A DNA stretch of 48,256 nt from a virus. Below the pieces are notes generated by a model. The model worked only from the letters and a program-made list of their open reading frames with translations. It was not told the DNA's origin and did no database searches. The position numbers and the translations under genes were made by a program. Shown in pieces: positions 15,009 through 23,037 of this stretch. Positions within the stretch are counted from its first letter, which is position 1. Every line of letters begins with the position of its first letter. The stretch covers positions 1 to 48,256 of IMG/VR virus record IMGVR_UViG_3300031933_000031; one strand, written 5' to 3'.

Positions 15009-17198
15009 TTATTCATCTCCCATTAAAGGTTTAACTAATTTTTCAGCTTCTTGTACATAGTAATCGTAATTAACAGTAGAGCGGTCGAAATTCTTAACGT
15101 TTGAACAGTCCGTTACGCGCCAGCCAACACACACACCCATTTCACGTATACCATGCTTGCTACGGTTTTTAGTGTGTATGCGCTCGTCCCATGGTACGCC
15201 GTTTGCGTCCATATTATCCACGAGGTATGTGCCGCCTATTGAATCCATGTTATCCACATCTTGATGTAACTCAGCAAGCACTGCCGCGTATGTTGCGTCC
15301 GATACTTTTGCGGCGCGTTTCCACGTACCTAACTCACCTGTAGGTGGTGCGATCTTAACGAGTGAACCGCCGCTGTTCGATACGTAGTAACGCACGATAT
15401 TCGCTAAGTCTATCTCGGCGTTGTCGTATTCAGGCCAACGCATGACAAGACGGTTCGAGCGTGGCGCTTTTGCACGACACATAAAGTCGTAATTATCAGC
15501 GTGGTTTTCGATAAACGTGCGAATATCCGTACCATGTACTAACGCCGCTTCGGCTGCTTTAGGTATGACAAGTCCGCTGGGGTCTTTACCGTAAGGTACT
15601 TCACGTGTGCCTGGGTTTTCGTCCATGCGTTCATGAGCGTAAGCACCGATACGTTTTAACCCGCCCCCTTCGTACTCAGCGATATACGAGTTAACGTCAC
15701 GAATAAACATGCGTGAATATTGCGCCTCTTCAAGCTCTAAACACGTTAACTGTTCCCACCACTTACATAACGCTCGAGTGTGTTCAATGTATCCGCGTGG
15801 GCAATAGTAAGTGATACCATCCGTGTTCGCTTGAATCATTTCAAGACCCGGTATTTTTATCATCTGCTCAACGAGCATACACAATAATAACTGGCCATTT
15901 AATGTGGTCATCATGGTCACTTTGGGGTCAAGGAAAACACTGTACGCATTGTTACTGTTACCGTAAGCAGCGTTAAGTGCCTCTTTGTACGCCGCGTTTT
16001 CTGGTGAACCTTTAGGGTACGATTTACGAGTGTGATAAACACCTTCATAAGCGTTGCAAAACTCCACACCTAAATGTTCAGCGTGTAGACGATTTTTAAT
16101 TGCTAAGTTTGGGTAGAAGCTAGCGACATCGACATCGATTATTTGGTGCGTTTCGTTTGATTCGAATATACGAGACTCAACACTCGCATGGATACCACCA
16201 GTACCGAAATAATACTTCAAACCATCCACATCAGCGTTAAGACCTTTAAACACGCCTTTCGTTTCGGTTATTGTTTTACTCGCTAGTAACGCGCGTACAG
16301 CTTCAAACTCTGGGCGCTCGAAACGCACGTAAGGGAATATACATTCACCGAGGTTAATAGACGGACGTATTGTTTGGCGTTTAACACGCTTGTTATTAAC
16401 ACGGTCGAAAAACTCGATTCCCGCTTTTTCACATTCGTGTATAAGAATATCACCGCCCATTTTAGTATTAGAATGGTTAATAAAATTCTTACCGAACGTG
16501 GTCGATAGTTCTTCACGTAGTTTAATTTGCGTCAATGATCGTACGTAGAAAAATATCGTAGCGATTACGTCGTGTTCGTTGTACCTGTGGAGTTCGTCAA
16601 TCTGTTCGTCTGTTAAGACCGTGCCAACGTCAAACGGTAAGTCCTCAACGTCATCCATACGCATCGCAATCTCAAGCGCTTTAAGACTTGTAGGCTCTGT
16701 ACCGGTGATTGGATTTTCTTTGTTGTAATGCCACACCATTATCAGGTCTAACTGATCGAAGAGTCTGTCACGATCCCAAACTTGTAACGCAAACTTTTCG
16801 TCCTTCGAACCTTTGATAAGTTTCATAGCTAAATCGTAAATAGCGCGGGGGTCGTTCATCTGTTGCATAACGATACGATGTAACACAGGGTAATCGAACC
16901 CAACGTTATTGTAACCAACGCCGCGAGCGTTACACGCTTTGAGCTGCCATACAAACGCGATAAGCTCGGCTAGGTCGTTACGTCGATACGAGATTTCAAA
17001 CTTCCAGCGCGTATCGGTCGCCATGTGGATAAATCGAGCTGTAAACGCGTTAGGGTACGTTTCCAAATCGTAAGCATAATCGCGCGGGTTAATCGGTGCG
17101 ACGCTTGACGCCCACTCAGGTTCGCCACAATGCGGACAGTTGTCTATATCGCCAGGATAGGTTTTCCCGCATTCACACAATGAAAGATATTTAGTCAT
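15009..17198 (-). CDS. Family B DNA polymerase with N-terminal zinc ribbon
   Basis: A 729-residue replicative polymerase. Exonuclease motifs: Exo I DLET (about 44-47), Exo II 'YNNVGFD' (96-102), Exo III 'YNEHD' (196-200). Polymerase motifs: A 'DVASFYPNLAI' (347-357), B 'KEALNAAYGNSNN' (395-407), C 'ANTDGI' (447-452), in which the first Asp of DTD is Asn, a variant seen in other phage polymerases. It begins with a zinc ribbon (C-x-C and C-x2-C, residues 8-24), unusual for the family. Near the C-terminus 'DANGVPWDERIHTK' (654-667) recurs in the 285-residue protein at 21102. It starts in the stop of a 58-residue gene (ATGA). Confidence 0.9.
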   Translation of the reverse strand: MTKYLSLCECGKTYPGDIDNCPHCGEPEWASSVAPINPRDYAYDLETYPNAFTARFIHMATDTRWKFEISYRRNDLAELIAFVWQLKACNARGVGYNNVGFDYPVLHRIVMQQMNDPRAIYDLAMKLIKGSKDEKFALQVWDRDRLFDQLDLIMVWHYNKENPITGTEPTSLKALEIAMRMDDVEDLPFDVGTVLTDEQIDELHRYNEHDVIATIFFYVRSLTQIKLREELSTTFGKNFINHSNTKMGGDILIHECEKAGIEFFDRVNNKRVKRQTIRPSINLGECIFPYVRFERPEFEAVRALLASKTITETKGVFKGLNADVDGLKYYFGTGGIHASVESRIFESNETHQIIDVDVASFYPNLAIKNRLHAEHLGVEFCNAYEGVYHTRKSYPKGSPENAAYKEALNAAYGNSNNAYSVFLDPKVTMMTTLNGQLLLCMLVEQMIKIPGLEMIQANTDGITYYCPRGYIEHTRALCKWWEQLTCLELEEAQYSRMFIRDVNSYIAEYEGGGLKRIGAYAHERMDENPGTREVPYGKDPSGLVIPKAAEAALVHGTDIRTFIENHADNYDFMCRAKAPRSNRLVMRWPEYDNAEIDLANIVRYYVSNSGGSLVKIAPPTGELGTWKRAAKVSDATYAAVLAELHQDVDNMDSIGGTYLVDNMDANGVPWDERIHTKNRSKHGIREMGVCVGWRVTDCSNVKNFDRSTVNYDYYVQEAEKLVKPLMGDE

Positions 17199-17371
17199 AG
17201 TAACTCCTTGAGTGAGTCTTGCAACTTACAAAAAGCGTGGTTATCGACCGAATCGAATAAATTGTGTGAATGGTCATTGTCTTCAGTATCAGAAGTGCAA
17301 GCACCGTCTAAAGTATCAATTAATTCAATTAATAAAGTTGATAGTCGTTTAATCTTATCTTCGGTATTCAT
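17195..17371 (-). CDS. Hypothetical 58-residue acidic protein upstream of DNA polymerase
   Basis: Frame from ATG at 17371 to TGA at 17197-17195; AAGGA lies about 8 bases upstream. The N-terminal half is a Leu/Ile-rich helix (MNTEDKIKRLSTLLIELIDTL) and the rest is acidic with His and Cys. The stop overlaps the polymerase ATG (ATGA), the arrangement of coupled genes. No family recognised; a polymerase accessory factor is possible. Confidence 0.6.
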   Translation of the reverse strand: MNTEDKIKRLSTLLIELIDTLDGACTSDTEDNDHSHNLFDSVDNHAFCKLQDSLKELL

Positions 17372-17386
17372 ACTAACAATCCTTAA

Positions 17387-17425
17387 AAGGCACTTTAACC
17401 ACGTTTTACACGCTTAAAGTGCCTT
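17387..17425. terminator. 12-bp inverted repeat, possible terminator or attenuator
   Basis: AAGGCACTTTAA (17387-17398) and TTAAAGTGCCTT (17414-17425) are perfectly complementary around a 15-base loop. It lies between the MazG-like gene and the 58-residue gene of the leftward operon. On the minus strand it ends in CCTTTT, so it may partially stop transcription before the polymerase gene or protect the upstream mRNA. Confidence 0.5.
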
Positions 17426-17439
17426 ATCAGTCGTTTTAA

Positions 17440-17961
17440 TTATTCGTCTTTTACAAAGACCCCGTCAACCGTTGAACCTGTGCGGTTACGTATCACATTA
17501 TAAGCGATACGATAACACTCACCGATATCTACACATAGTAGTGACGTTATGTTGTTCAGTTCATACACCACGTCAACCATGTGACCTCTGATAGGTTGCT
17601 GTTTTGCGACCGCCCTTGCTAATCGCCCTTGTACGGACCCGTATTGACAAGCTGCTTGTAACGCTTCGCGCGATTTAACGGCTTCTTCAAATGAGTCAAA
17701 TAACGTCCAAGTATCACAACGAACACGTTTAACATAATCGACAGGATCTAAACCAGCGTTAAGGCACTCGATGGTTGCAACGACTAAACGATCGCCTATC
17801 GCGTCGATTAGCTCGTCCTTGTCACGATTGAGAATAGCGTCGAATATCTCCCCACCTTCCTCAACACCTTTAATAAACTGTGAACGTAACGCATCGTTTG
17901 ACTCTTCGACCAAACCCTTATCGTGCGCCCACTCTTCAACTAACTTTATATTGTATCGCAT
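17440..17961 (-). CDS. MazG-like nucleotide pyrophosphohydrolase
   Basis: A 173-residue protein. The helical metal-binding pattern of all-alpha NTP pyrophosphatases is visible: 'FIKGVEEGGEIFDAIL' (E-E-x2-E) and 'KDELIDAIGDRLVV' (E-x3-D-x2-D). Phage MazG-like enzymes hydrolyse dNTPs or ppGpp-like nucleotides to adjust pools. The second half (about residues 85-173) carries an extra, unrecognised helical part. The start overlaps the upstream stop (TGATG). It lies in the replication operon, fitting a nucleotide-pool role. Confidence 0.65.
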   Translation of the reverse strand: MRYNIKLVEEWAHDKGLVEESNDALRSQFIKGVEEGGEIFDAILNRDKDELIDAIGDRLVVATIECLNAGLDPVDYVKRVRCDTWTLFDSFEEAVKSREALQAACQYGSVQGRLARAVAKQQPIRGHMVDVVYELNNITSLLCVDIGECYRIAYNVIRNRTGSTVDGVFVKDE

Positions 17962-18191
17962 CACTCGTCATCCTCGTCACCACCGAAAGAGATTGGTAAT
18001 TCACCAAGACTATCTAACGCTACAGTTACACCTATAACCACACCTGTATGTACCGCTGAACCCGCTTTTATTGTTTGATCACCTAGTTGTATATCAGCGT
18101 CTTTTTTTTCTAATATTAAATTCAAACCATCTACACGGTTTTTGTGCCATTCAATTAACTGCTGTAAGATTTCGTACGTTTGAGCGTCCAT
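17961..18191 (-). CDS. Hypothetical 76-residue protein
   Basis: An N-terminal helix (TYEILQQLIEWHKNRVDGLNLILEKKDADIQ) is followed by a Gly/Val-rich segment (GSAVHTGVVIGVTVALDSLG) and an acidic tail GGDEDDE. A good AAGGAG ribosome site precedes the ATG. It is coupled to the MazG-like gene downstream. No family recognised. Confidence 0.55.
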   Translation of the reverse strand: MDAQTYEILQQLIEWHKNRVDGLNLILEKKDADIQLGDQTIKAGSAVHTGVVIGVTVALDSLGELPISFGGDEDDE

Positions 18192-18204
18192 GTCAGACTC
18201 CTTA

Positions 18205-18229
18205 AAATAAGCCCCGCACGAAGCGGGGC
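18205..18229 (-). terminator. Intrinsic terminator after ssDNA-binding protein gene
   Basis: Minus strand GCCCCGC (18229-18223), loop TTCGT, GCGGGGC (18217-18211), then TTATTTT. It lies 8 bases after the stop of the ssDNA-binding protein gene and would lower transcription of downstream operon genes relative to it. Confidence 0.75.
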
Positions 18230-18236
18230 GTTAAAA

Positions 18237-19148
18237 TTAAACTTGTGTTAAACCCGCTAAGTGCGCTTCAGTCCAACCCGGCATTGCTAGCAACTGTGAT
18301 TTTGTGTACACAGTGCCTTGTACGTTATAACTCGGCTCAGCTGGTGGAGTTGCTACAGGGGCTTCAAGCACTGGCGGTGGTGTAGCGTTACCAGGTGTTT
18401 GAGGTTGTACCAAGTCGTGCGCCGGCGTTACAGGTGCTTGCTGTGCTGGTGGTGTCGATGCGGCTGGTGTAGCGCTCGGTGTCGCTTGAGCTTGTTGCGC
18501 TGGTGGAGCGCTAGCCATTGGTTGTTGTGCGTCAGGTACTGTGATACCACCGAACAATTCATTAGCGTTTACACTACCAGAACCGACTATTTCAATACCT
18601 GGGCGAATAAACACCGTGGCTTTAGGATTCATGTACACACCTGGCGTTTGAGCCGGTGCACCTTTATTGGTATTATCAGCAACTTCAATACTAACCATGT
18701 AGTAATCACCATTTTTAACCGTGTTATCATCAGTGATAGCGTCAAACGGTGAATACTTGTTATACGGGTAACATGGGCAATCGTACTGCGTTGTACATTT
18801 GATAATCCAGTGACCAGCGTGACCTTCTGTGTCGATATTCTTACGACCTTTTTTGTTCGGTATTTGTGAATCGCCGTCTTCAACTTTCCAAGAGAAATCA
18901 GGGCGGTTAATCTCACCGTTGCGATAACCTTGACCCGCCACAGCTACAACTTTTTGACCCCACTCAGTTTGTTTCCAATCTGTTTCAGCACCTTTAGGGA
19001 TAGCAACAACAAAAAAGTGTTGAGTCTTCGCTGAACCGTCGTCGTGTTGTAACTTATTACCTTTATCATCCGTCATTTGTTGACGCTTGATAGGATGACC
19101 CATAACGATACGACCTTGTACTACAATGTTTTCTTTTGATACTGACAT
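18237..19148 (-). CDS. ssDNA-binding-like protein (DUF2815 type) with Pro/Ala/Gln linker
   Basis: A 303-residue protein. Residues 1-200 fit the DUF2815 pattern: 'NIVVQGRIVMGHPIKRQQMTDDKG', a charged core, 'NGDYYMVSIEVADN' and 'PGVYMNPKATVFIRPG' (the usual G-V-Y-L/M-N... strand). This family is used as single-strand DNA-binding protein in many phages. A low-complexity Ala/Pro/Gln/Thr linker (about 205-270) ends in 'YTKSQLLAMPGWTEAHLAGL', a short conserved helix-turn tip likely used for partner contacts in place of the acidic tail of SSB. Preceded by the conserved leader hairpin at 19176. Confidence 0.7.
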   Translation of the reverse strand: MSVSKENIVVQGRIVMGHPIKRQQMTDDKGNKLQHDDGSAKTQHFFVVAIPKGAETDWKQTEWGQKVVAVAGQGYRNGEINRPDFSWKVEDGDSQIPNKKGRKNIDTEGHAGHWIIKCTTQYDCPCYPYNKYSPFDAITDDNTVKNGDYYMVSIEVADNTNKGAPAQTPGVYMNPKATVFIRPGIEIVGSGSVNANELFGGITVPDAQQPMASAPPAQQAQATPSATPAASTPPAQQAPVTPAHDLVQPQTPGNATPPPVLEAPVATPPAEPSYNVQGTVYTKSQLLAMPGWTEAHLAGLTQV

Positions 19149-19175
19149 GTTATTTCTCTCTATTTAGTTGACTGT

Positions 19176-19194
19176 GCGCCACGGAATGTGACGC
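19176..19194 (-). promoter_or_regulatory. Conserved 5'-leader hairpin, copy 2
   Basis: Minus strand GCGTCACATTCCGTGGCGC, identical to the copy at 29508 and one base from that at 14758. It lies 27 bases before the ssDNA-binding protein start and is followed by ACAGTCAACTAAATAGAGAG, close to the leader after the early promoters. Confidence 0.6.
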
Positions 19195-19218
19195 GTTAAT
19201 ATTAATTAAAGTGTTGGT

Positions 19219-19392
19219 TTAAGCTTGCTGTACACGAACGAAAGGGATGCCTTTAGCCGTTTTAATAATTTCGTCACGACCCGTGTTAGGGTTTGTAACC
19301 GTTGTGTACTCAGGACTTTTACCTTTGTACGTGCGGTCTGACATTTCGTGTAACGGTGCTTTACTTTCTACAATTCTTTGAACTTGGTTCAT
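19219..19392 (-). CDS. Hypothetical 57-residue basic protein
   Basis: Starts one base after the stop of the DUF2800 nuclease gene. The sequence is beta-like with many Thr/Lys (HEMSDRTYKGKSPEYTTV, then GRDEIIKTAKGIPFVRVQQA). It sits between nuclease and ssDNA-binding protein genes in the replication operon. No family recognised. Confidence 0.6.
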   Translation of the reverse strand: MNQVQRIVESKAPLHEMSDRTYKGKSPEYTTVTNPNTGRDEIIKTAKGIPFVRVQQA

Positions 19393-19393
19393 G

Positions 19394-20581
19394 TTATTTA
19401 TCCTGTTTAATATTTCTAAAAATGTTACGCAACTTTGCGCCGCTCATTTCAACAAGCTTTAAGCCTGTTGATGGTGTTTCACTATAGAGATTGATGACGG
19501 TCTCGTCAATACCTAATTTAATTAATTTTGTTGGTGTGTCTAAATCCACAGGTTTACGAGGGTCAACACCCATTAGTTCACCCATCATTATGATTTCGTC
19601 GACAGGTGTGTCTTTCTTCCAGCGCTTACGACCTTTACCTTGTTCGATACTGTAACCTGGTAATTGCTCGCCGTTACGCAACTGTGCGATTGCTTGTTCT
19701 TCATACGAACTTAACAACGCTTTAACCTGTTTAGACGCACGTTGCAGTATGCGAAGCTGTATCGACAACTCGTGACCCGACAACGAAGAACCTGTGACAT
19801 TACCGACTTGGTCGACTAACCCCATCGTATTATCACGAAACGCGTCGCAAGCGTAACGAGCGGGACAATAGAAGCACGACTCGGATGTCACGCACTTAGC
19901 ATCATCACTGTACGATTCGTTGGCCGCTTCGATTAACGTGTTAAAATATCCACGTAGGTCGGACGCTGTAACGTCCCAACGACTGATACACCCGTCACGA
20001 TGGAATACACGTGGTTGTGCCACACGTAACGATACTTTGATGTGTTGCTCTGCGTGCCCGTCGATGCCGAGGTAACGTAGAATACCCATCGCGTACGTTA
20101 TTAACTGCCAGTTCTCAAACGCTTCGACACGTTTATGACCGTACTTACCTTCCCATAAGGTTAACTCACCTGTGGATTTAGAGAAGCACCAAGTATCACA
20201 GTAACCGTACATACCTTCGATAATATCGTCTAGCTCGATACGTTGCTCAACTTGTAAAGCTTTTAACGAGCCGTTCGAGTTACAAAACTTTAAGACGTCG
20301 TTAGCGTATTCGAGCGCCGCGTCGTATATCTCGTCGGTGATGAGTACATTGTCACGACTTAACGTATCGACAAGTTCGTGACGACCGACTAACTCACCTT
20401 CGACACCATCTTTAAACGATTCTAAAATACGTTGCGCTACTTCGTGAAACGCACGACCTTCTAACATTGATTCGCTGTTACGGTCTGTTTCGATTCGTGG
20501 GAATTGTTGGGACAGCTTAACGCTGCCCGTACAATGTACCCATGTCGCCGCGTTGTGCGGCGCTAAGGGTGATTTGCTCAT
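19394..20581 (-). CDS. PD-(D/E)XK nuclease, DUF2800 (RecB/Cas4-like)
   Basis: A 395-residue protein. 'SMLEGRAFHEVAQRIL' supplies the early Glu/His. 'MYGYCDTWCFSKSTGELTLWEGKYGHKRV' gives the D-x(n)-E-x-K catalytic core (about residues 124-152), followed by 'NWQLITYAMGIL'. A cysteine cluster 'CVTSESCFYCPARYACDAF' (about 230-248) resembles the Fe-S binding site of Cas4/AddB-type nucleases. DUF2800 proteins are phage exonucleases thought to act in recombination or DNA processing. It overlaps the DnaQ-like gene by 4 bases. Confidence 0.8.
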   Translation of the reverse strand: MSKSPLAPHNAATWVHCTGSVKLSQQFPRIETDRNSESMLEGRAFHEVAQRILESFKDGVEGELVGRHELVDTLSRDNVLITDEIYDAALEYANDVLKFCNSNGSLKALQVEQRIELDDIIEGMYGYCDTWCFSKSTGELTLWEGKYGHKRVEAFENWQLITYAMGILRYLGIDGHAEQHIKVSLRVAQPRVFHRDGCISRWDVTASDLRGYFNTLIEAANESYSDDAKCVTSESCFYCPARYACDAFRDNTMGLVDQVGNVTGSSLSGHELSIQLRILQRASKQVKALLSSYEEQAIAQLRNGEQLPGYSIEQGKGRKRWKKDTPVDEIIMMGELMGVDPRKPVDLDTPTKLIKLGIDETVINLYSETPSTGLKLVEMSGAKLRNIFRNIKQDK

Positions 20582-21105
20582 AGTGCTAGCACCTGATAGA
20601 TTAAAGATGTGTATTTAGCTTGATGAATAGCATCAGCAAGCGCGTCATGTTTAACACCGTCAAAAGGCAAGTCACGTTTTGGGTCAACACCTTTTATTTT
20701 GCCGAGTTCAACCATCGTCCTAACGTCTCGGTCGTTCCAAAAATCCCACGGTGTTTTCAACCCTCGACTACGGTACGCGTTGTCAATTTTCACATTGTCA
20801 AAAGCAATACCGTTACCCCACACTTGAACACCACGTTTTACAAACTTAGCGAAATCATGAAGTACTTCGTTAATGTGACGAGCGTTACCGTTATCGTAAA
20901 ACTTTGAACGTGCTTCATCGTCTTGCTTCATCCACCAAATAACAGTAGGTGCGTCTATCTCACCATATGAATCAAGGTTAACTTGTTCGTGGAAAGTATC
21001 ACCTATTTCACCGGTTAACGGGTCAAAGTAACAGGCACCAATAGCCATTATAGCCGCGTTAGGGTTTGTACCCATCGTTTCAATATCTAACATTAAGTTA
21101 TTCAT
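20578..21105 (-). CDS. DnaQ-like 3'-5' exonuclease (DEDD)
   Basis: A 175-residue protein. Motif I 'LMLDIETMGTNPNAAIMAIG' (about residues 4-23) has the D-x-E pair. 'VQVWGNGIAFDNVKIDNAY' gives motif II with Asp. 'DGVKHDALADAIHQA' gives the H-x4-D of motif III. This matches the Rv2179c/phage exonuclease type acting on RNA or single-stranded DNA. It overlaps both neighbours (ATGA) in the replication operon, so a processing role beside the polymerase and nuclease is likely. Confidence 0.8.
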   Translation of the reverse strand: MNNLMLDIETMGTNPNAAIMAIGACYFDPLTGEIGDTFHEQVNLDSYGEIDAPTVIWWMKQDDEARSKFYDNGNARHINEVLHDFAKFVKRGVQVWGNGIAFDNVKIDNAYRSRGLKTPWDFWNDRDVRTMVELGKIKGVDPKRDLPFDGVKHDALADAIHQAKYTSLIYQVLAL

Positions 21106-21959
21106 GATAACTTCGCCTCTAGTGCTGTTACGAATTTAGGGATTAGGTCGGCACGTGTGGCAATCAGTGGGATTGCTGTAAGCGCTGGATCAACTTCTAA
21201 TAATGTCGCTTTAATCATGTCGTTATCAGCCCCACGCTTCTTCGCGTCACTTGTCATGTAAAGCATTAATTCTTGAAACGTCGTTACTTTTGGTTTGTCC
21301 GCTTCGACTACAGGAGGCGTTAAGCTCGTTGGAGGCGTTACGGGTGCTACTGGCGTACCGGTCGTAACAGGTGGTTCGACAATGTCCATAGGGTTATCGT
21401 TAGCATTACCGATAACATCTATCGCTTGTTGCTCCGTGAACTCTGCTTCAGGCGGTGTTACCGGAATATCTTGCACAGCTTTAAGCTCTGCTTTAACTGA
21501 GTCGATGTAAGCCGTCCACTCTTCTTCGGTCTTATCGGCTGGACGCTTACGTAAACGCCACGTGTTGTCGGCTAAACGTGTAGCACCTTTACTGTGTATA
21601 CGTTTATCGTGTGGGATACCGTCCTCGTCGAGTGTCGAGTTCACAACTTCTTCGAACGCTTCGTCGTGTTTAGTGTTTTCGTGATGGATAGACGCTTCAA
21701 GCTCTTCGTCATGGTCAGGTCGAATAAGAGTACCGTCGTCAACCATATCGTTAATAGTCGATAAAGTTTGTTTAGCTTGTGCGAATACTTCGTCTAGCTC
21801 ATTATCGTCATCAGTAGAGTAACCTTCCTCGGCTTTACTAACTAAACCACTGAACACGTCCTGCTCGTGACGTTCAGTGGCGATACGTTGTAAGGCGTCG
21901 GCCATCGCTGAAAGTGCGATGTGGTCGTTTGCTGGTACTTCGATTTTAATTTGTGTCAT
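21102..21959 (-). CDS. Hypothetical replication-operon protein sharing a motif with the DNA polymerase
   Basis: A 285-residue protein; the ATG at 21959 has GAGGA 8 bases upstream and is preferred to an in-frame start at 22028 inside the promoter. It is acidic in the first 110 residues. 'DEDGIPHDKRIHSKGATRLADNTWRLRKR' (about 115-145) matches the polymerase C-terminal 'DANGVPWDERIHTK'. A Pro/Thr/Val linker (about 180-220) and a small helical C-terminal domain follow. First gene of the leftward replication operon. Function is unknown; the layout (domain-linker-domain) suggests a scaffold or loader. Confidence 0.6.
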   Translation of the reverse strand: MTQIKIEVPANDHIALSAMADALQRIATERHEQDVFSGLVSKAEEGYSTDDDNELDEVFAQAKQTLSTINDMVDDGTLIRPDHDEELEASIHHENTKHDEAFEEVVNSTLDEDGIPHDKRIHSKGATRLADNTWRLRKRPADKTEEEWTAYIDSVKAELKAVQDIPVTPPEAEFTEQQAIDVIGNANDNPMDIVEPPVTTGTPVAPVTPPTSLTPPVVEADKPKVTTFQELMLYMTSDAKKRGADNDMIKATLLEVDPALTAIPLIATRADLIPKFVTALEAKLS

Positions 21960-21984
21960 TTGGTTAATTCCTCGTAGTTGGTTA

Positions 21985-22028
21985 TTGACAACACGGTCAC
22001 TATAAACGTATAGTAACGGTTCAGTCAA
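21985..22028. promoter_or_regulatory. Divergent early promoters with two TGAC-N6-GTCA-type operators
   Basis: Plus strand: TTGACA (21985-21990), 18 bases, TATAGT (22009-22014), driving the rightward arm. Minus strand: TTGACT (22028-22023), 18 bases, TATAGT (22004-21999), driving the leftward replication operon. The -35 element of each promoter is directly next to the -10 element of the other. A full palindrome TGAC-aacacg-GTCA lies at 21986-21999; a partial copy in the other orientation occupies 22009-22028. One regulator could thus control both replication arms. Confidence 0.75.
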
Positions 22029-22046
22029 TACTTAAAGAGAAATAAA

Positions 22047-22256
22047 ATGAAAGTTTATACGTTAACTCTAGTACGTTACGATTACGACACGTTCGAATCG
22101 CTTGAGGATGTCGGGTCGGATTTACAAAAATTAATCGACGAGCGAGAAAAGGAATGTTTACCAGTGTTAAGTTATGAAGATACTTTCGACCATCGTAACA
22201 TACCTGGTGATCAAGAAGGTGATAACCATTATTACTATCAAGAGTGGGATGTGTAA
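22047..22256 (+). CDS. Hypothetical 69-residue acidic protein
   Basis: First gene of the rightward arm, with AAAGAGA just before the ATG. The protein begins with a strand (MKVYTLTLVRYDYD) and ends in a run of Tyr (NHYYYQEWDV). Strongly acidic. No family recognised. Confidence 0.6.
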   Translation: MKVYTLTLVRYDYDTFESLEDVGSDLQKLIDEREKECLPVLSYEDTFDHRNIPGDQEGDNHYYYQEWDV

Positions 22257-22257
22257 A

Positions 22258-22425
22258 ATGACATCACTATATTTCATACTTACAACAGCGTTACTCGTAG
22301 CTGCCATATTAAGACGTTACACACGTAGAGAGGGTTGGTTAAGTAAGCTCGTTGAGTTTGTAGCGGACTTAACATTCTTTGTGTTGTGTATTTATACGTT
22401 TATTATCTGGGTCGATATTTTATGA
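22258..22425 (+). CDS. Small membrane protein, two helices
   Basis: A 55-residue protein starting at the ATG one base after the preceding stop. Two hydrophobic segments (LYFILTTALLVAAIL and FVADLTFFVLCIYTFIIWV) are separated by a basic loop RRYTRREGW. Overlaps the next gene by 4 bases. A small inner-membrane protein expressed early; role unknown. Confidence 0.55.
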   Translation: MTSLYFILTTALLVAAILRRYTRREGWLSKLVEFVADLTFFVLCIYTFIIWVDIL

Positions 22426-22577
22426 TGCTATTAGACCTGGTAATATTCATAATATTCATAATATGTGCCGTTATTATCAACGAATGTGACATGACAATCG
22501 AGCGCGAGAAGCGTTATTTACGTGTGACCAACGCTTGCGCATTGTACGCGTTTTTACGCCTCATAGGTGTTTTATGA
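22422..22577 (+). CDS. Small single-span membrane protein
   Basis: A 51-residue protein with an N-terminal hydrophobic helix (LLDLVIFIIFIICAVII) and a short charged tail. Starts in the stop of the previous gene (ATGA) and ends in the start of the next. Together with its neighbour it forms a pair of tiny early membrane proteins. Confidence 0.5.
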   Translation: MMLLDLVIFIIFIICAVIINECDMTIEREKRYLRVTNACALYAFLRLIGVL

Positions 22578-22807
22578 TAATAACTAAACACGCGGGGGTT
22601 CGCTGGCGGCAACGATTCGAGAAACGGATTAAAGGTGGTATCATCGCCGAGTTCCGTAAGGCCACTAAATGGAAACCTAACAAGGTTCGCACACTTGGCG
22701 TGCGTATCAGACGCGACAGACGTTACTATGTTACGGAGCTTTGCATCTTCGTTGTAACGTCACATAATCGCACACTTATAACAATCTTACCGAGGAATTG
22801 GGAATGA
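22574..22807 (+). CDS. Hypothetical 77-residue very basic protein
   Basis: The protein has the pattern 'ITKHAGVRWRQRFEKRI...RRDRRYYVTELCIFVVTSHNRTLITILP'. The opening H-A-x2-R...R-F and closing strands resemble small RelE/BrnT-like or DUF4258-like nuclease folds in layout, but the match is too weak to name one. Very rich in Arg/Lys, so nucleic acid contact is likely. Coupled by ATGA. Confidence 0.5.
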   Translation: MIITKHAGVRWRQRFEKRIKGGIIAEFRKATKWKPNKVRTLGVRIRRDRRYYVTELCIFVVTSHNRTLITILPRNWE

Positions 22808-23037
22808 TCATGACACCTGAAGAATTTAAACGTTTATACATGTGTACTTGGGAGCGTGACCCACGCAGCGTTGCGTTGGACGAAGCTTTCGACAAGTATT
22901 ATCGAGACTCGGAAAACCTTAACGACCGTGACGCTCGTAAAATGTGGTCTGAGTTACGTAGTTACGCGCGTGACATGGGTTTTACGGGTGGACAATTTCA
23001 AGAAGCTAAAATGAGAGCTACGGGGCGCATCAGATGA
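22804..23037 (+). CDS. Hypothetical 77-residue helical protein
   Basis: The ATG at 22804 follows GAGGA with a 7-base gap and overlaps the preceding stop. The protein is charged and helical (TPEEFKRLYMCTWERDPRSVALDEAFDKYYRDSENL). Its stop overlaps the helicase start, suggesting a helicase partner. No family recognised. Confidence 0.55.
   Translation: MIMTPEEFKRLYMCTWERDPRSVALDEAFDKYYRDSENLNDRDARKMWSELRSYARDMGFTGGQFQEAKMRATGRIR

Noticed and set aside
18318-18752. Long plus-strand frame opposite the ssDNA-binding protein gene
   Set aside because: It mirrors the Pro/Ala/Gln-rich linker; the product would be Cys/Arg/Trp-rich low complexity without a ribosome site.
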